Shown: in pieces, positions 11,086-25,200 of the stretch
Position numbering within the stretch: position 1 is the first letter of the stretch
Layout of the letters: every line of letters begins with the position of its first letter
Origin: Panax quinquefolius
Taxonomy: Eukaryota; Streptophyta; Magnoliopsida; Apiales; Araliaceae
Reading direction: 5' to 3'
NCBI GenBank assembly: GCA_020205615.1
Contig: CM035171.1
Span: 120,780,893 to 120,844,892, forward strand
DNA length: 64,000 bases
The notes under the pieces: model-generated
Seen by the model: only the letters and a program-made list of their open reading frames with translations
The model's database searches: none
What the model was told of the DNA's origin: nothing
Position numbers and translations under genes: made by a program

Positions 11086-13714
11086 TGTAAAACCCCAACT
11101 TTTTGAATAAAGATTAAATTTTCTCAAAATATATTTTTAAATATTATGGTGTGGATTTGATATAATGTTATGTGTATTTACAAATTTTGGTAATATTTAT
11201 AATATTAGATTGGTGGGAATATTTATTAAATGCAATGGCTTCAATCATTGGTGGACCCCTAGCAAATTATTGTGGGATTGAAAAAGCGACAAAAATACTT
11301 TATGAATATAACGGCGGATTTCTATTAAGCGTTGAAACACCCGTGTTAAAAAATGCGATGAATATTCGGTATTGATTATTGATGGAATATTCGGTTATAC
11401 TCGATTATTGCTACGGTAATTGCATCATATCTCTCATATTATTGATTCCAATTATTGTCACAATGGAATTATTTTATATTATTAAATCAATAATTGAGAC
11501 GATGATTGATATTAAATGACAAAAAAGTTACTCGAGGAGAGGTTTGGTCACTAATTGCTAAAAATCCTTATCAAAAAGTTAACTTTCTGGAGCGACACAT
11601 TGTGAGTTATAATAAAAATGAATTTTGATAGTTTGATAGTTCCCATTGTTTTGGATTATTAGTGTTAGTGAAAATCGACATCTATTCCGATGATAATTGA
11701 TGTCTAGGGGTTATATTGATAAATCGGGTAATTTATCGGATAAATGAGTAATTAATTGTTACTAATTCACATGCTTATATAACTATTTGTTCATATGTGT
11801 GTACTATTGAATCACATTATTTACTATTAGGGGAGTTGGTGCAAGATTGATAATACTTGCATGACTAAGTTAAAAATGGAGGTATAGATGGAGGTACTAT
11901 ACTGTAATTCATATTTTTCACATGATTATACTATTGATTCACATGATTGAACTATTTATTCACATTATTTACTATTAGGGGAGGTGGTGCAAGTTTGATA
12001 ATACTTGCAGGACTAAATTAAAAATGAAAGAAAAGTTGGAGGTATTGTACTGTAATTTTTCGAGCCCCAAAACGTGCAATTATCGAAACTATATTTTCTT
12101 ATAAATAAAAGCTCATTATTCCTTCATTTCTCACCAATTCACAAAAGCTTTAGAGCGATTATTATAGAAAGAAATTATAAAGAGAAAGAAGAAGAAAGTC
12201 TGCTACCTCACTTTATTCCAAAGATTATCCGATTTTTCCAAGGTAGGGAGTATTATTTCTTTCTTATCCATGAAGAGAACTTACATTATTCCATTCTTTA
12301 TTATTCTATTGGAATAACTTTTATAACGTGGGCTACCTATACTTGGTGAAATTCTTACATTATTCCATTCTTTATCATTCTATTGGAACATCACATGCAT
12401 GCGTTTATCTTGGGACTGGTTCCATTATTTATCATTCTGTTGGAATATCACATCTCATGCGTTCTATCTGGGACTGGTTCCGTCTTTATTATTACATTTG
12501 GAATATCACATGCATGCGTTTCTGGCGGACTGATTCCGTATTTATTATTACATTGGAAATATCCTCATGCATGCGTTTTTTCTGGACTGATTCCGTTATT
12601 TATTATTACATTGGAATAACTTTTGCACATGCGATCTATCGCATATGCGGTGATTTGTTTTGTTATTCCATTCTTTGTTATACTCGATTGATTAAAGTTT
12701 TGACTTCTATACTCCATGAAATTAGTGGAATATCCTTGATATTTAAGCTTCATCCAATATCTTTTCATTGAAATATTCTTGAGCATTCTTGAATTTTACT
12801 CCACAAAGCGATATCGTGTTGACAATTTGGACGTTATTGTTTCTGGATAAAATAATTCTTGAACTTGTTTTATTGAATTCTTATATCATTATCATCATCC
12901 TCATGTTTATATTTTTGAAAAGTCATACGTGGCACATAGTGCATAGATGGACTTGGTATGATTATGACGAGAGATTATTTGGTGTAATCATAACCATAAT
13001 GTTACAAATGATGTGGTAAAAGTCTTCATTGGCCCGTAGTGCATTGATGGGCGATTGTTGGCATGATCATGACCATTAATGAATACACAAATATTCTTGG
13101 CCCGTAGTGCATGGATAATTGTGGTCGTGATACTAAAGAATATCCTTGGCAGTAGTGTACGGGGTGATTCGATGATGTGGATTATTTATTAAAATTTGAG
13201 TCCCGTGATAAAAGTGTTGAAAAACCTTTTAAATAATAAAATATAGTAGATTTTATTCTCTACTTGACTCTTTTAATGGATTGTTTATTCATTTGCAGAT
13301 TAAACTTGATGATTGTTATATTATATCGGTTTAACATTTGTTGAAGGCTAACGATAATATATTACGCATTATCTTACTCATAATATTTTCTCTTTGGGCT
13401 AGTTGAGCTCACCTTTTTTACTTATTGTTCTCTTGAAATGAGAACGTAGCGAGGACTAGTCGGGGAGCGGATTAACGGACGAGATGATAGCATTAGTAGT
13501 CCTCACTATTTCGATTGAAATAGTTGGAAAATAAATGTAATAATATTGAATTTGAGTTTGTATATTGTCTGAGCGATAATATTTGTATTAAAACTCACGA
13601 CTTATGTTTTGTCGTACTTTTGCAGATAGTTGTATAATTAAGTTGTATTTGTATTACATACCGTGTATTTGGCGACTCGAGAATAGGTGATGTATACTGT
13701 TTTGGGGAGTCACG
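11086..13714 (+). repeat. Gypsy type-A LTR 2 (shared by units 1 and 2)
   Basis: It runs from TGTAAAACCCC to GGGGAGTCAC, about 2.6 kb. It serves as 3' LTR of unit 1 and 5' LTR of unit 2. It contains the TATA box (12100-12107), the minisatellite (about 12370-12620, CATGCATG at 12394-12401 and 12509-12516) and GGCCCGTAGTGCA motifs near 13031 and 13099. Short deletions near 11380-11600 set it apart from LTR 4. Confidence 0.88.
12370..12620 (+). repeat. LTR minisatellite with CATGCATG motifs (LTR 2)
   Basis: Four or five units of about 57 bp have the same scheme as at 4900-5170. Two units keep an exact CATGCATG and the others are altered by one or a few bases. The short open frames across this block are products of the repeat and not genes. 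Confidence 0.8.
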
Positions 13715-13716
13715 GT

Positions 13717-13728
13717 TGGTATCAAAGC
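13717..13728 (+). other. Primer-binding site, gypsy unit 2
   Basis: TGGTATCAAAGC follows the LTR end by 2-3 bases. It differs at one position from the plant initiator Met tRNA complement TGGTATCAGAGC. Confidence 0.8.
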
Positions 13729-13893
13729 TTGGGATATGATCCCAGGCTAAGATGTGAGACTAGAACTAGGAGGGAGACACGGGAATTCCTTGTTGGTATG
13801 ACCTACCTAATTTTTAGTATTTAATTGGTTGGTCGAGTATAGAGATAATATGTTGCATGTCAATTAACCCTTGTTTTGTGGCGATATTTGAAA

Positions 13894-15060
13894 ATGGCAT
13901 CCGAGAATATTGAGAATAGCAATGGGGCACAAGAGATAGTTGAGTCTCCACAGATTAACAATCGAGAATAATGTGCATCGGAAGCGGCGACAATCCTCAT
14001 GCAAACAACAACACTAACCAAATGATGAGCGATGGAATGTTCGGAGGCTTTATCAATTCATGCAACATCGGTAGAGAGAGCGGCTCTGTTCAAAATGCGG
14101 TGGAAACACTTTGAAACTCTCGAGCAGTCCACCGCTTAATAGTTCAATCGAGCTGGGACCACCCGAGTTTATTGGATAACCAAAAATCACTTAAGGCGGA
14201 GCGTGGATAAAGCAGATCACCAAGATATTTGATGACTTGGGATGCTCCGAGAGCAAATGGTTCCTTCGCCACCTTCATTTATGTGAAGAAGCGATTCTTG
14301 GTGGGAATTTGTAAAAGCGTACCCGACTGGCCTTTTCAAGATGTCTTGGGAGAAGTTCCAAGAGCTATTCAACGACAAGTACTTTCCGAAAGTATTCGTC
14401 ACATAAAAGAGGTGGAGTTTATCAAGTTGGAGCAAAAAACAATATGGCCAGGTAATACATGATACGAGGCTAAATTTGCGAGTTATCCCGGTTTGCATCC
14501 CATTTGGTCGATAATAAGGAAGCGAATAACACGAATGTTTTTAAGAGGTTTGAAACCGGAGATACGCCAATATCTTATTTCTCATAAACTGTGTTTGTAC
14601 TCAGATTTTGTAAATAAGGCTCAGTTATTGGAGCGCGGTAACGAGTCAACACAACCAAAGAGAAAGCGGTAAAGGCATGAAAATACCAAAGGTATCGATC
14701 ATCGAAGCGGTGACAACAAACGTGGAGGAATCAACATGCGAAATGGTAACCACTTCGGTGGTAATCATGGCCAAGACAGTAAAAGTGGATATTTCAAGAA
14801 AAGGAGATTCAATAATGATGGAAAGACGTCAGCACCAGCAACCGTGGTTAAGGAAGGAGAACGACCACCTATCATATGCTTCAAATGCGGAGGGGAGGGA
14901 CATATCGGTCCAAACTGCGCGATGCCATCCAAAGCGTGTTATAATTGTGGAAGAGAAGGTCACCTAGCTCGATTTTGTCATTCACCGAAGACAAGTTCAG
15001 CTAGGATGGAGGCACCAAAGGCCGTCCCAGAAAAGTCAAAGTCGGTGGTGCAAGGGAGAG
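13894..15060 (+). pseudogene. Gypsy unit 2 gag
   Basis: It starts at the conserved ATG of 13894 (MASENIEN). The capsid part has several shifts before about 14736. From there an open frame runs to 15482 and carries two intact zinc knuckles of the CX2CX4HX4C type, CFKCGGEGHIGPNC (14877-14918) and CYNCGREGHLARFC (14937-14978). These knuckles bind the RNA genome during packaging in this family. In this unit the nucleocapsid and protease still share one frame. Confidence 0.85.
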
Positions 15061-18000
15061 CATTTGTTGTGACCTCCCAGAAAGCAAGGAACTCGAACGA
15101 GGTCATCACGGGTAAGCTTATCATAAACTCTAGCGAAGTCTATACCTTATTTGATACCGGTTCTACCCATTCTTTTATTTCTCCTACTTGCGCTCAACGA
15201 TTAAATTTGACTCCGGATAAATTAGACTTTGACTTATCTGTTAAAACTCTGTTGGGAGAAACCTTCATTACATCCACTGTTTATAAGTCTTGTTTGGTTC
15301 AAATTAGTACCCTCACATTACCTGTCAATCTTATTTCATTGAAAATACTTGCATTTGACGTGAATCTAGGGATTGATTGGTTAACTACTATATTCATGCA
15401 AAAATTGATTGTTTTCGTAAGGTTGTTAGCTTTCATATTCCTAACCAACCTATTATGCGAATTCAAACAACTAAACCATTAAAATCAATCAATGTAATTT
15501 CAAGCCATAAAGCTATTCGTTTATTGAAAAATGGATGTCAAACTTTCTTAGCTCTTGTCACGGATCTAAACAAAAATATGTCAGTTTTGAATGATATTTC
15601 TGTTGTTAATAAATTTCCTGACGTATTCCCCAAAGAACTTCCTGGACTACCCCTAGAGCGTGAAATTGAATTTTGTATCGACCTTGAACCCGATACAAAA
15701 CCCATTTCCAAAGCCCCATATCAAATGGCTCCTATTGAACTTCATGAGTTAAAGACCCAGTTGTAGGAATTGTTAGACATTGGTTTCATTCGTCCTAGTA
15801 CGTCTCCTTGGGGTGCTACTGTTCTAATCTTGAAGAAGAAAGATGGGAGTATGCGACTTTGTATTGATTATCGGGAGTTGAATCATGTCACCATCAAAAA
15901 TAGGTACCCATTGCCACGTATTGATGACCTGTTTGACCCGATTACTGTAAGGCGCTAAATTCTTTTCAAAGATTGATCTTCGTTCAGGATATCATCAATT
16001 AAAGATTAGAACCGATGACATTCCAAAAACGGCTTTCAGAACTCGATACGGGCATTATGAATTCCAAGTCATGTACTTTGGATTGACTAATGCTCCTGCT
16101 GCCTTCATGGATATGATGAACCGAGTATTCAAGAAATATTTGGATCATTTTGTGGTCATCTTTATTGATGACATCCTCATATATTCCAAAAGCCGTGAAG
16201 ATCATGAGTAACACTTGAGGCTGATACTCCAAAAGCTTCGTGAAAACAAGTTATATGCCAAGTTGAAGAAATGCGAGTTACGGCAGGAAGTTGCATTCCT
16301 TGGGCGCGTGATATCAAATCATGGGATATCTGTTGACGGGAAAAGATTGAAGCAATTCAAAGTGGTAGCAACTTCTAAATCGATGGCCGAAATCGTAGCT
16401 TTCTCGCTTACTGGGTTATTATCGGAGATTCGTAGAGGTTTTCTCGAATCGCTACTCCATTAACTTTCGGTGACTCGAAAGATACAAAATTCGATTGGGC
16501 GTGGAATGTGAGAAGAGTTTTCAAGAACTCAAAAGGAGACTCATTTCAAGACTGTTACGACAATACCATCGGCTCGGAGGATTTGTCATCTCTGATGATG
16601 CTTGAGGCAAAGGGTTAGGATGTGTTCTCATGCAACATGGGAAAGTCATAGCCTATGCCTCACGGCAACTCAAAGAATATGAGAGGAATTATCCTACTCA
16701 TGATCTAGAGTTAGCGGTTTGTCGTTTTAAGGCTTAAAATTTGGAGGCATTACACCGTATGCCGAAAAGTGAGATCTATACGGATCATAAAAAGCCTCAA
16801 ATATTTCTTCACTCAAAAGGAACTCAACATGCGGCGACGTTGGCTCGAATCTGTTGAAAGATTATGATCATACTATTCAATACCATCCTGGAAAAGCGAA
16901 AGTAGTAGGCGATGCTGTTGAGTAGAAAATCATATCTTGAATGCGAGTGTAATATTGTCAACGCAAAGGCCCATTTTTTATGACTTGCAAAGGATGGAGT
17001 TAGGGATAAAGACTCCAGGGACCCATGTGATGATGGAATATACGAGTAGAACCGACTTTAATCGATAAAGTTAAAGCTGCTCAAGCTATAGACCTGGAGC
17101 TAATGCGTATGAGGAAGAAAGTACAAGAAAGTGCTATGCCGGAAGCAAGAATCGATGAAGAAGGAATACTTTGAGTCAACTCCAGACTTTGTGTTTCTAA
17201 CAACCCTGATTTAAAGTATAAAATCTTGATGGAGGCGTACAACACACCATTTGCAATCCATCCTGGGAGTACCAAAATGTATCGTGATCTTCGACATACA
17301 TTTTGGTGGAGCAATATGAAGAGAGAGATAGCAGAATTTATCTCAAGGTGTTTAACTTATCAACGAGTCAAGGCGGAGCATCAAGTACCAAAAGGTCCAT
17401 TGCAACCACTTGAAATTCCAGAATGGAAGTGGGAACACATTACCATGGATTTTGTTACTGGTCTTCCCAAGGTTTCTCAAGACATAAATGCAATTTGGGT
17501 CATTATTGATAGATTGACCAAGTCTGCTCATTTTCTACCTATACGAGAAACTTGAACGTCTTGCTCGTATGTACATAAACGAGATTGTAAGACTGCATGT
17601 TATGCCAGTATCCATAGTTTCTGATCGAGACCCAAGATTCATTTCAAGATTTTAGGTTAGTTTGCAAAAAGCTATGGACACGGATTTACGATTTAGCTCG
17701 GCATATCATCCTCAGACAGACGGGAAGTCGGAAAGGACCATTCAAACTCTTGAAGATCTATTAAGACTCTATGTCCTTGACTTCAAGGGAAGTTGGGATA
17801 AGTTCCTACCATTTGTGGAGTTTTCCTACAACAACAGTTATCAAGCAAGTATTGGCATGGCTCCATTTGAGGCGTTGTATGGAAGAAAGTGTCGTTCTCC
17901 AGTATGTTGGGATGAGGTGGGTGAAGCAACGTTGTTGGGACCGGAGTTGGTACGTATGACTACGAAAAAGATTCAAACGATCCGACAACGTATAAAAACC

Positions 18001-18453
18001 TCACAAGATCGACAAAAGAGTTATGCTGATCTTCATCGAAAGGACGTGGAATTCGATATTGGAGATCATGTGTTATTACGTGTTGCTCCATGGAAGGGAG
18101 TTACGAGATTTGAAAAGAGAGAAAAGCTCAACCCTCGATTCATTGGCCCATTTTTAATCCTCGATCGAGTAGGAACTGTGGCGTATAGACTCGCTTTACC
18201 GCCATGTATGTCTCGTGTTCATAACGTTTTTCACATATCTATGTTATGTAAATATGTGAAAGACCCGAACCACATTATTGAATTAGAACCAGACGAGATA
18301 GAGGAAGATTTAACGTATGAAGAGTTACCTGTTAAAATCTTGGATAAAAAGGATCATATTCTACGCTCCAAGGTTATACCTCAAGTCAAAGTTTTGTGGA
18401 GAAACCATGATGTGGAAGAAATGACCTGGGAGTTAGAATTTGAGATAAAATAA
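15061..18453 (+). pseudogene. Gypsy unit 2 pol (PR-RT-RNase H-IN-chromodomain-like)
   Basis: The protease is in frame with gag up to 15482 and keeps the active-site D-T-G at 15153-15161. RT motifs run from about 15600 to 16340. A TAG replaces a glutamine codon at 15764-15766, and a damaged CCAG/CTG stretch near 15940-15953 closes the frame. RNase H (about 16500-16920) is shifted. Integrase runs from 17226. An 8-bp deletion at about 17552 and an in-frame TAG at 17654 break it. The last open stretch, 17662-18453, covers the integrase C-terminal part and the chromodomain-like end (VKVLWRNH), then stops early at TAA after EFEIK. Confidence 0.87.
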
Positions 18454-18527
18454 AGACATCCTTACCTCTTCGACATACCAGGTACGCACGCTAATTTCGA
18501 GGACGAAATTTCATAAAATGAGGAGGT

Positions 18528-20912
18528 TGTAAGACCCACACTTTTTGAATAAAGATTAAATTTTCTCGAAATATATTTTTAAATATTATGGTGTGGATTT
18601 GATATAAGTTATAGTTGTGGGTAATATTTACAAATTTTGCAAATTACGCAAGTTGTTATATAATATTCTATTGGTCGGGGAATATTCGTTTTAACAGGGA
18701 ATATTCGTACAACGACAGAATCATTGGTGGACCCCCACAATGGAATTATTGTCGGATTGAGAAAATGACAAAAATACTTTATGAAAATAACGGCCAAAAT
18801 TTTACCGTTAACTGTTGAAACACCCGGTGTTAAAAATGAATTTTGATAGTTCTATTGTGTTGGGATTATTAGTGTTAGTGAAAATCGACATCTATTCCGA
18901 TGATAATTGATGTCTAGGGGTTATATTGATAAATCGGGTAATTTATCGGATAAATGAGTAATTAATTGTTACTAATTCACATGCTTATATAACTATTTGT
19001 TCATATGTGTGTACTATTGAATCACATTATTTACTATTAGGGGAGTTGGTGCAAGATTGATAATACTTGCATGACTAAGTTAAAAATGGAGGTATAGATG
19101 GGGGTACTATACTGTAATTCATATTTTTCACATGATTATACTATTGATTCACATGATTGAACTATTTATTCACATTATTTACTATTAGGGGAGGTGGTGC
19201 AAGTTTGATAATACTTGCGGGACTAAATTAAAAATGAAAGAAAAAGTTGGAGGTATTGTCTTTGTAATTTTTCGAGCCCCAAAACGTGCAATTATCGAAA
19301 CTATATTTTCTTATAAATAAAAGCTCATTATTCCTTCATTTCTCACCAATTCACAAAAGCTTTAGAGCGATTATTATAGAAAGAAATTATAAAGAGAAAG
19401 AAGAAGAGAAGTCTGCTACCTCACTATTCCAGTATCCAGTTTTTCCAAGGTAGGGAGTATTATTTCTTTCTTATCCATGAAGAGAACTTCTGTTATTCCA
19501 TTCTTTATTATTCTATTAGAATAACCTGTATACGTGGGCTACCCTATACTTGGTGAAATTCTTCTGTTATTCCATTCTTTATCATTCTATTGGAACATCA
19601 CATGCGTGCGTTTATGGGACTGGTTCCATTATTTATCATTCATTGGAATATCACATGCATGCGTTACACGCCCGACTGGTTCCGCTCTTTATTATTACAT
19701 TGGAATATCACATGCATGCGTTTTCTGGGACCGATTCCGTGTTTATTATTACTTGAAAATATCACATGCATGCGTTTCTGCGGGACTGATTCCGTTATTT
19801 ATTATTACGTTGGAATAACTTTGTGTGCGATCTATCGCATGTATACGGTGATTTGTTTTGTTATTCCATTCCTTGTTATACTCAGTTGATTAAAGTTTTG
19901 ACTTCTATACTCCATGAAATTAGTGGAATATCCTTGATATTTGCGCTTCATCCAGTATCTTTTCATTGAAATATTCTTCTGAGCATTCTTGAATTTTACT
20001 CCACAAAGCAGTATCATGTTGACAATTTGGACGTTATTGTTTCCTGGATAAAATAATTCTTGAACTTGTTTTATTGAATTCTTATATCATTATCATCATC
20101 CTCATGTTTATATTTTGTTGAAAGTCATCTGTGGCCTGTAGTGTATAGATGGACTTGGTGTGATTATGACCAGAGATTATTTGGTGTAATCATAACCATA
20201 ATGTTACAAATGATGTGGTAAAAGTCTTCATTGGCCCGTAGTGCATTGATGGACAGTTGTTGGCATGATCATGACCATTAATGAATACACAAATATTCTT
20301 GGCCCGTAGTGCATGGATAATTGTGGTCGTGATACTAAAGAATATCCTTGGCCGTATTACAGGGGTGATTCGGTGATGTGGATTATTTATTAAGCTAAGT
20401 CCCAGCGATAAAAGTGTTGAAAAACCTTTTAAATAATAAAATATAGTAGATTTTATTCTCTACTTGACTCTTTTAATGGATTGTTTATTCTGCTGCAGTT
20501 AAACTTGATGATTGTTATATTATATCAGTTTAACACTGTTGAAGGCTAACGATAATATATTCTGCATTATCTTAGTCATAATATTTTCTACTGGGCTAGT
20601 TGAGCTCACCCTTTTACTTTTATTGTTCTCTTCTTGAAATGAGAACGTGGCGAGGACTAGTCGGGGAGCGAGTAACGGACGGATGATAGCATTAGTAGTC
20701 CTCACTATTGAGTGAAATAGTTGGAAAATAAATGTAATAATATTGAATTTGAGTTTGTATATTATGCAGGCGATAATATTTGTATTAAAACTCACGACTT
20801 ATGTTTTTTGTCGTACTTTGCAGCGGTTGTATAATTAAGTTGTATTTGTATTTTGTACCATGTATTTGGCGACTCAGAATAGGTGATGTATACCTGTTTT
20901 GGGGGAGTCACA
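18528..20912 (+). repeat. Gypsy type-A LTR 3 (shared by units 2 and 3)
   Basis: It runs from TGTAAGACCCAC to GGGGGAGTCACA, about 2.4 kb. It is the shortest of the four because a segment of roughly 400-500 bp, present in LTRs 1 and 4, is missing near 18838. It has the TATA box (19312-19319), the minisatellite (19590-19830, exact CATGCATG at 19654, 19711 and 19765) and GGCCCGTAGTGCA copies near 20235 and 20300. Confidence 0.88.
19590..19830 (+). repeat. LTR minisatellite with CATGCATG motifs (LTR 3)
   Basis: This is the most regular copy of the block. Exact CATGCATG occurs at 19654-19661, 19711-19718 and 19765-19772, spaced 57 and 54 bp, with a CATGCGTG variant one unit upstream. Confidence 0.82.
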
Positions 20913-20914
20913 GT

Positions 20915-20926
20915 TGGTATCAAAGC
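20915..20926 (+). other. Primer-binding site, gypsy unit 3
   Basis: TGGTATCAAAGC lies 2 bases after the LTR end CACA, matching initiator Met tRNA complement type sites with one mismatch. Confidence 0.8.
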
Positions 20927-21097
20927 TTAGGGATATGATCCCTGGCTAAGATGTGAGACTAGAACTAGGAGGGGAGACACGGGGAATTCCTTCGCTAGTA
21001 TGACCTACCTAATTTTTTAGTATTTAATTGGTCGGTCATAGTATAGAGATAATATGTTGCATGTCAATTAACCCTTGTTTTGTGGCAGTATTTGAAA

Positions 21098-22273
21098 ATG
21101 GCATCCGAGAATATTGAGAATAGCAATGGGGCACAAGAGACCGTTGAGTCTCCACAGATTAACAATCAGAATAATGTGCATCAGGAAGGCGACAATCGTC
21201 ATGCAAACAACAACACTAACCAAATGATGAACGATGGAATGTTCAGAGGCTTTATGCAATTCATGCAACATCAGGCGAGAGCGGCTCCTATTCAAAATGC
21301 AGGTGGAAACACTGGAAACTCTCGAACGGTCACCGCTTAATAGTTCAACGAGCTGGGACCACCCGAGTTTATTGGATAACCAAAATCACTTAAGGCGGAA
21401 GCGTGGATAAAGCAGATCACCAAGATATTTGATGACTTGGGATGCTCCGAGGAGCAAAAGGTTCCCTTCGCCACCTTCATGTTGCGTTAAGAGGCAGATT
21501 ACTGGTGGGAATTTGTAAAACATACCCAGCCTGACGCACTCAAGATGTCTTGGGAGAAGTTCCAAGAGCTATTCAACGACAAGTACTTTCCCGAAAGTAT
21601 TCGTCACATGAAAGATGTGGAGTTTATCAAGTTGGAGCAAAACAATATGACCGTGTCGCAATACGAGGCTAAATTTGCGGAGTTATCCCGGTTTGCATCC
21701 CATTTGGTCGATAATAAGGAGCGAATAACACGAATGTTTTTAAGAGGTTTGAAACCGGAGATACGCCAATATCTTATTTCTCATAAACTGTGTTTGTACT
21801 CAGATTTTGTAAATAAGGCTCAGTTATTGGAGCGCGGTAACGAGTCAACACAACCAAGAGAAAGCAGCCGACAGCATGAAAATACCAGTGGTATCAGTCA
21901 TCGAAGCGGTGAAAACAAACGTGGAGGGAATCAACATGCCAGAAATGGTAACCACTTCGGTGGTAATCATGGCCAAGACAGTAAAAGTGGATATTTCAAG
22001 AAAAGGAGATTCAATAATGATGGAAAGACGTCAGCACCAGCAACCGTGGTTAAGGAAGGAGAACGACCACCTATCATATGCTTCAAATGCGGAGGGGAGG
22101 GACATATCGGTCCAAACTGCGCGATGCCATCCAAAGCGTGTTATAATTGTGGAAGAGAAGGTCACCTAGCTCGATTTTGTCATTCACCGAAGACAAGTTC
22201 AGCTAGGATGGAGGCACCAAAAGTAGTCCCGAAAAAGTCAAAGTCGGTGGTGCAAGGAGAGCATTTGTTGTGA
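21098..22273 (+). pseudogene. Gypsy unit 3 gag, best preserved copy
   Basis: The first open part, from the ATG at 21098 to 21340, has a Q/N-rich N-terminus. After a shift and two stops the frame is open again from 21545 to 22273. This second part contains the retrotransposon capsid domain (SWEKFQELFNDKYFP to about LKPEIRQYL) and both CX2CX4HX4C zinc knuckles at 22079-22120 and 22139-22180. It ends in the spacer before protease. Only about three lesions separate it from a whole gag frame. Confidence 0.87.
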
Positions 22274-25200
22274 CCTCCCGAAAGCAAGGAACTTCGAGCG
22301 AGGTCATCACGGGTAAGCTTATCATAAACTCTAACAAAAGTCTATACCTTATTTGATCTGGGTTCTACCCATTCTTTTATTTCTCCTACTTTATTTCAAC
22401 GATTAAATTTGACTCCGGATAAATTAGACTTTGACTTATCTGTTAAAACTCTGTTGGGAGAAACCTTCATTACATCCACTGTTTATAAGTTTTGTTTGGT
22501 TCAAATTAGTACCCTCACATTACCTGTCAATCTTATTTCATTGAAAATACTTGCATTTGACGTGATTCTAGGGATTGATTGGTTAACTACTATATTCATA
22601 CAAAAATTGATTGTTTTCGTAAGGTTGTTAGCTTTCATATTCCTAACCAACCTATTATGCGAATTCAAACAACTAAACCATTAAAATCAATCAATGTAAT
22701 TTCAAGCCATAAAGCTATTCGTTTATTGAAAAATGGATGTTAAACTTTCTTAGCTCTTGTCACGGATCTAAACAAAAATATGTCAGTTTTGAATGATATT
22801 TCTGTTGTTAATAAATTTCCTGACGTATTCCCCAAAGAACTTCCTGGACTACCCCTAGAGCGTGAAATTGAATTTTGTATCGACCTTGAACCCGATACAA
22901 AACCCATTTCCAAAGCCCTATATCGAATGGCTCCTATTGAACTTCAGGAGTTAAAGACCCAGTTGTAGGAATTGTTAGACATTGGTTTCATTAGTCCTAG
23001 TACGTCTCCTTGGGGTGCTACTGTTCTAATCTTGAAGAAGAAAGATGGGAGTATGCGACTTTGTATTGATTATCGGGAGTTGAATCATGTCACCATCAAA
23101 AATAGGTACCCATTGCCACGTATTGATGACCTGTTTGACCAGTTGCAAGGCGCTAAATTCTTTTCAAAGATTGATCTTCGTTCAGGATATCATCAATTAA
23201 AGATTAGAACCGATGACATTCCAAAAACGGCTTTCAGAACTCGATACGGGCATTATGAATTCCAAGTCATGTACTTTGGATTGACTAATGCTCCTGCTGC
23301 CTTCATGGATATGATGAACCGAGTATTCAAGAAATATTTGGATCATTTTGTGGTCATCTTTATTGATGACATCCTCATATATTCCAAAAGCCGTGAAGAT
23401 CATGAGCAACACTTGAGGCTGATACTCCAAAAGCTTCGTGAAAACAAGCTATATGCCAAGTTGAAGAAATGCGAGTTCTGGCTTGAGGAAGTTGCATTCC
23501 TTGGGCACGTGATATCAAATCATGGGATATCTGTTGACCCTTAAAGATTGAAGCAATTCAAAGTGGTAGCAACCTAAATCGATGGCCAAAATCGTAGCTT
23601 TCTCGGCTTTAAATTGGTTATTATCGGAGATTCGTAGAAGGGTTTTCTCGAATCGCTACTCCATTAACTCAGCTGACTCGAAAAGATACAAAATTCGATT
23701 GGAGCGTGGAATGTGAGAAGAGTTTTCAAGAACTCAAAAGGAGACTCATTTCAGCACCTGTTCTGACAATACCATCTGGCTCGGAGGGATTTGTCATCTA
23801 CAGTGATGCTTGAGCAAAAGGGTTAGGATGTGTTCTCATGCAACATGGGAAAGTCATAGCCTTTATGCCTCACGGCGACTCAAAGAATATGAGAGGAATT
23901 ATCCTACTCATGATCTAGAGTTAGCGGTTATCGTTTTTAACGCTTAAAATTTGGAGGCATTACCTGTATGCCGAGAAAGTGGAGATCTATACGGATCATA
24001 AAAGCCTCAAATATTTCTTCACTCAAAAGGAACTCAACATGCGGCAACGACGTTGGCTCGAACTGTTGAAAGATTATGATCATACTATTCAATACCATCC
24101 TGAAAAGCGAAAGTAGTAGGCGATCTTTTGAGTAGAAAATCATATCGAATGCAGAGTGTAATATTGTCAACGCATGAGGCCCATTTTTATGACTTGAAAG
24201 GATGGAGTTAGGGATAAAGACTCCGGGGACCTGTGTGATGATGGAATATCTGAGTAGAACCGACTTTAATCGATAAAGTTAAAGCTTTGCTCGTTTATAG
24301 ACACAGGTGATGCGTATGAGGAAGAAAGAAAGTATAAGAAAGTCTTATCTTAGGAAGCAAGAATCGATGAAGAAGGAATACTTTGAGTCAACTCCGGACT
24401 TTGTGTTCCTAACAACCCCGATTTAAAGTATAAAATCATGATGGAGCGTCATACACACCATTTGCAATCCATCTGGGAGTACCAAAATGTATCGTGATCT
24501 TGACATACATTTTGGTGGAGCAATATATGAAGAGAGAGATAGCGAAATTTATCTCAAGGTGTTTAACTTATCAACGAGTCAAGGCGGAGCATCAAGTACC
24601 AAAAGGTCCATTGCAACCACTTGAAATTCCAGAATGGAAGTGGGAACACATTACCATGGATTTTGTTACTGGTCTTCCCAAGGTTTCTCAAGACATAAAT
24701 GCAATTTGGGTCATTGTTGATAGATTGACCAAGTCTGCTCATTTTCTACCTATACGAGAAACTTGAACGTCTTGCTCGTATGTACATAAACGAGATTGTA
24801 AGACTGCATGGTATGCTAGTATCCATAGTTTCTGATCGAGACCCAAGATTCATTTCAAGATTTTAGGTTAGTTTGCAAAAAGCTATGGGCACGGATTTAC
24901 GATTTAGCTCGGCATATCATCCTCAGACAGACGGGAAGTCAGAAAGGACCATTCAAACTCTTGAAGATCTATTAAGACTCTATGTCCTTGACTTCAAGGG
25001 AAGTTGGGATAAGTTCCTACCATTTGTGGAGTTTTCCTACAACAACAGTTATCAAACAAGTATTGGCATGGCTCCATTTGAGGCGTTGTATGGAAGAAAG
25101 TGTCGTTCTCGGTTATCTTTGGGATGAGGTGGGTGAAGCAATGTTGTTGGGACCGGAGTTGGTACGTATGACTACGGAAAAGATTCAAACGATCCGACAA

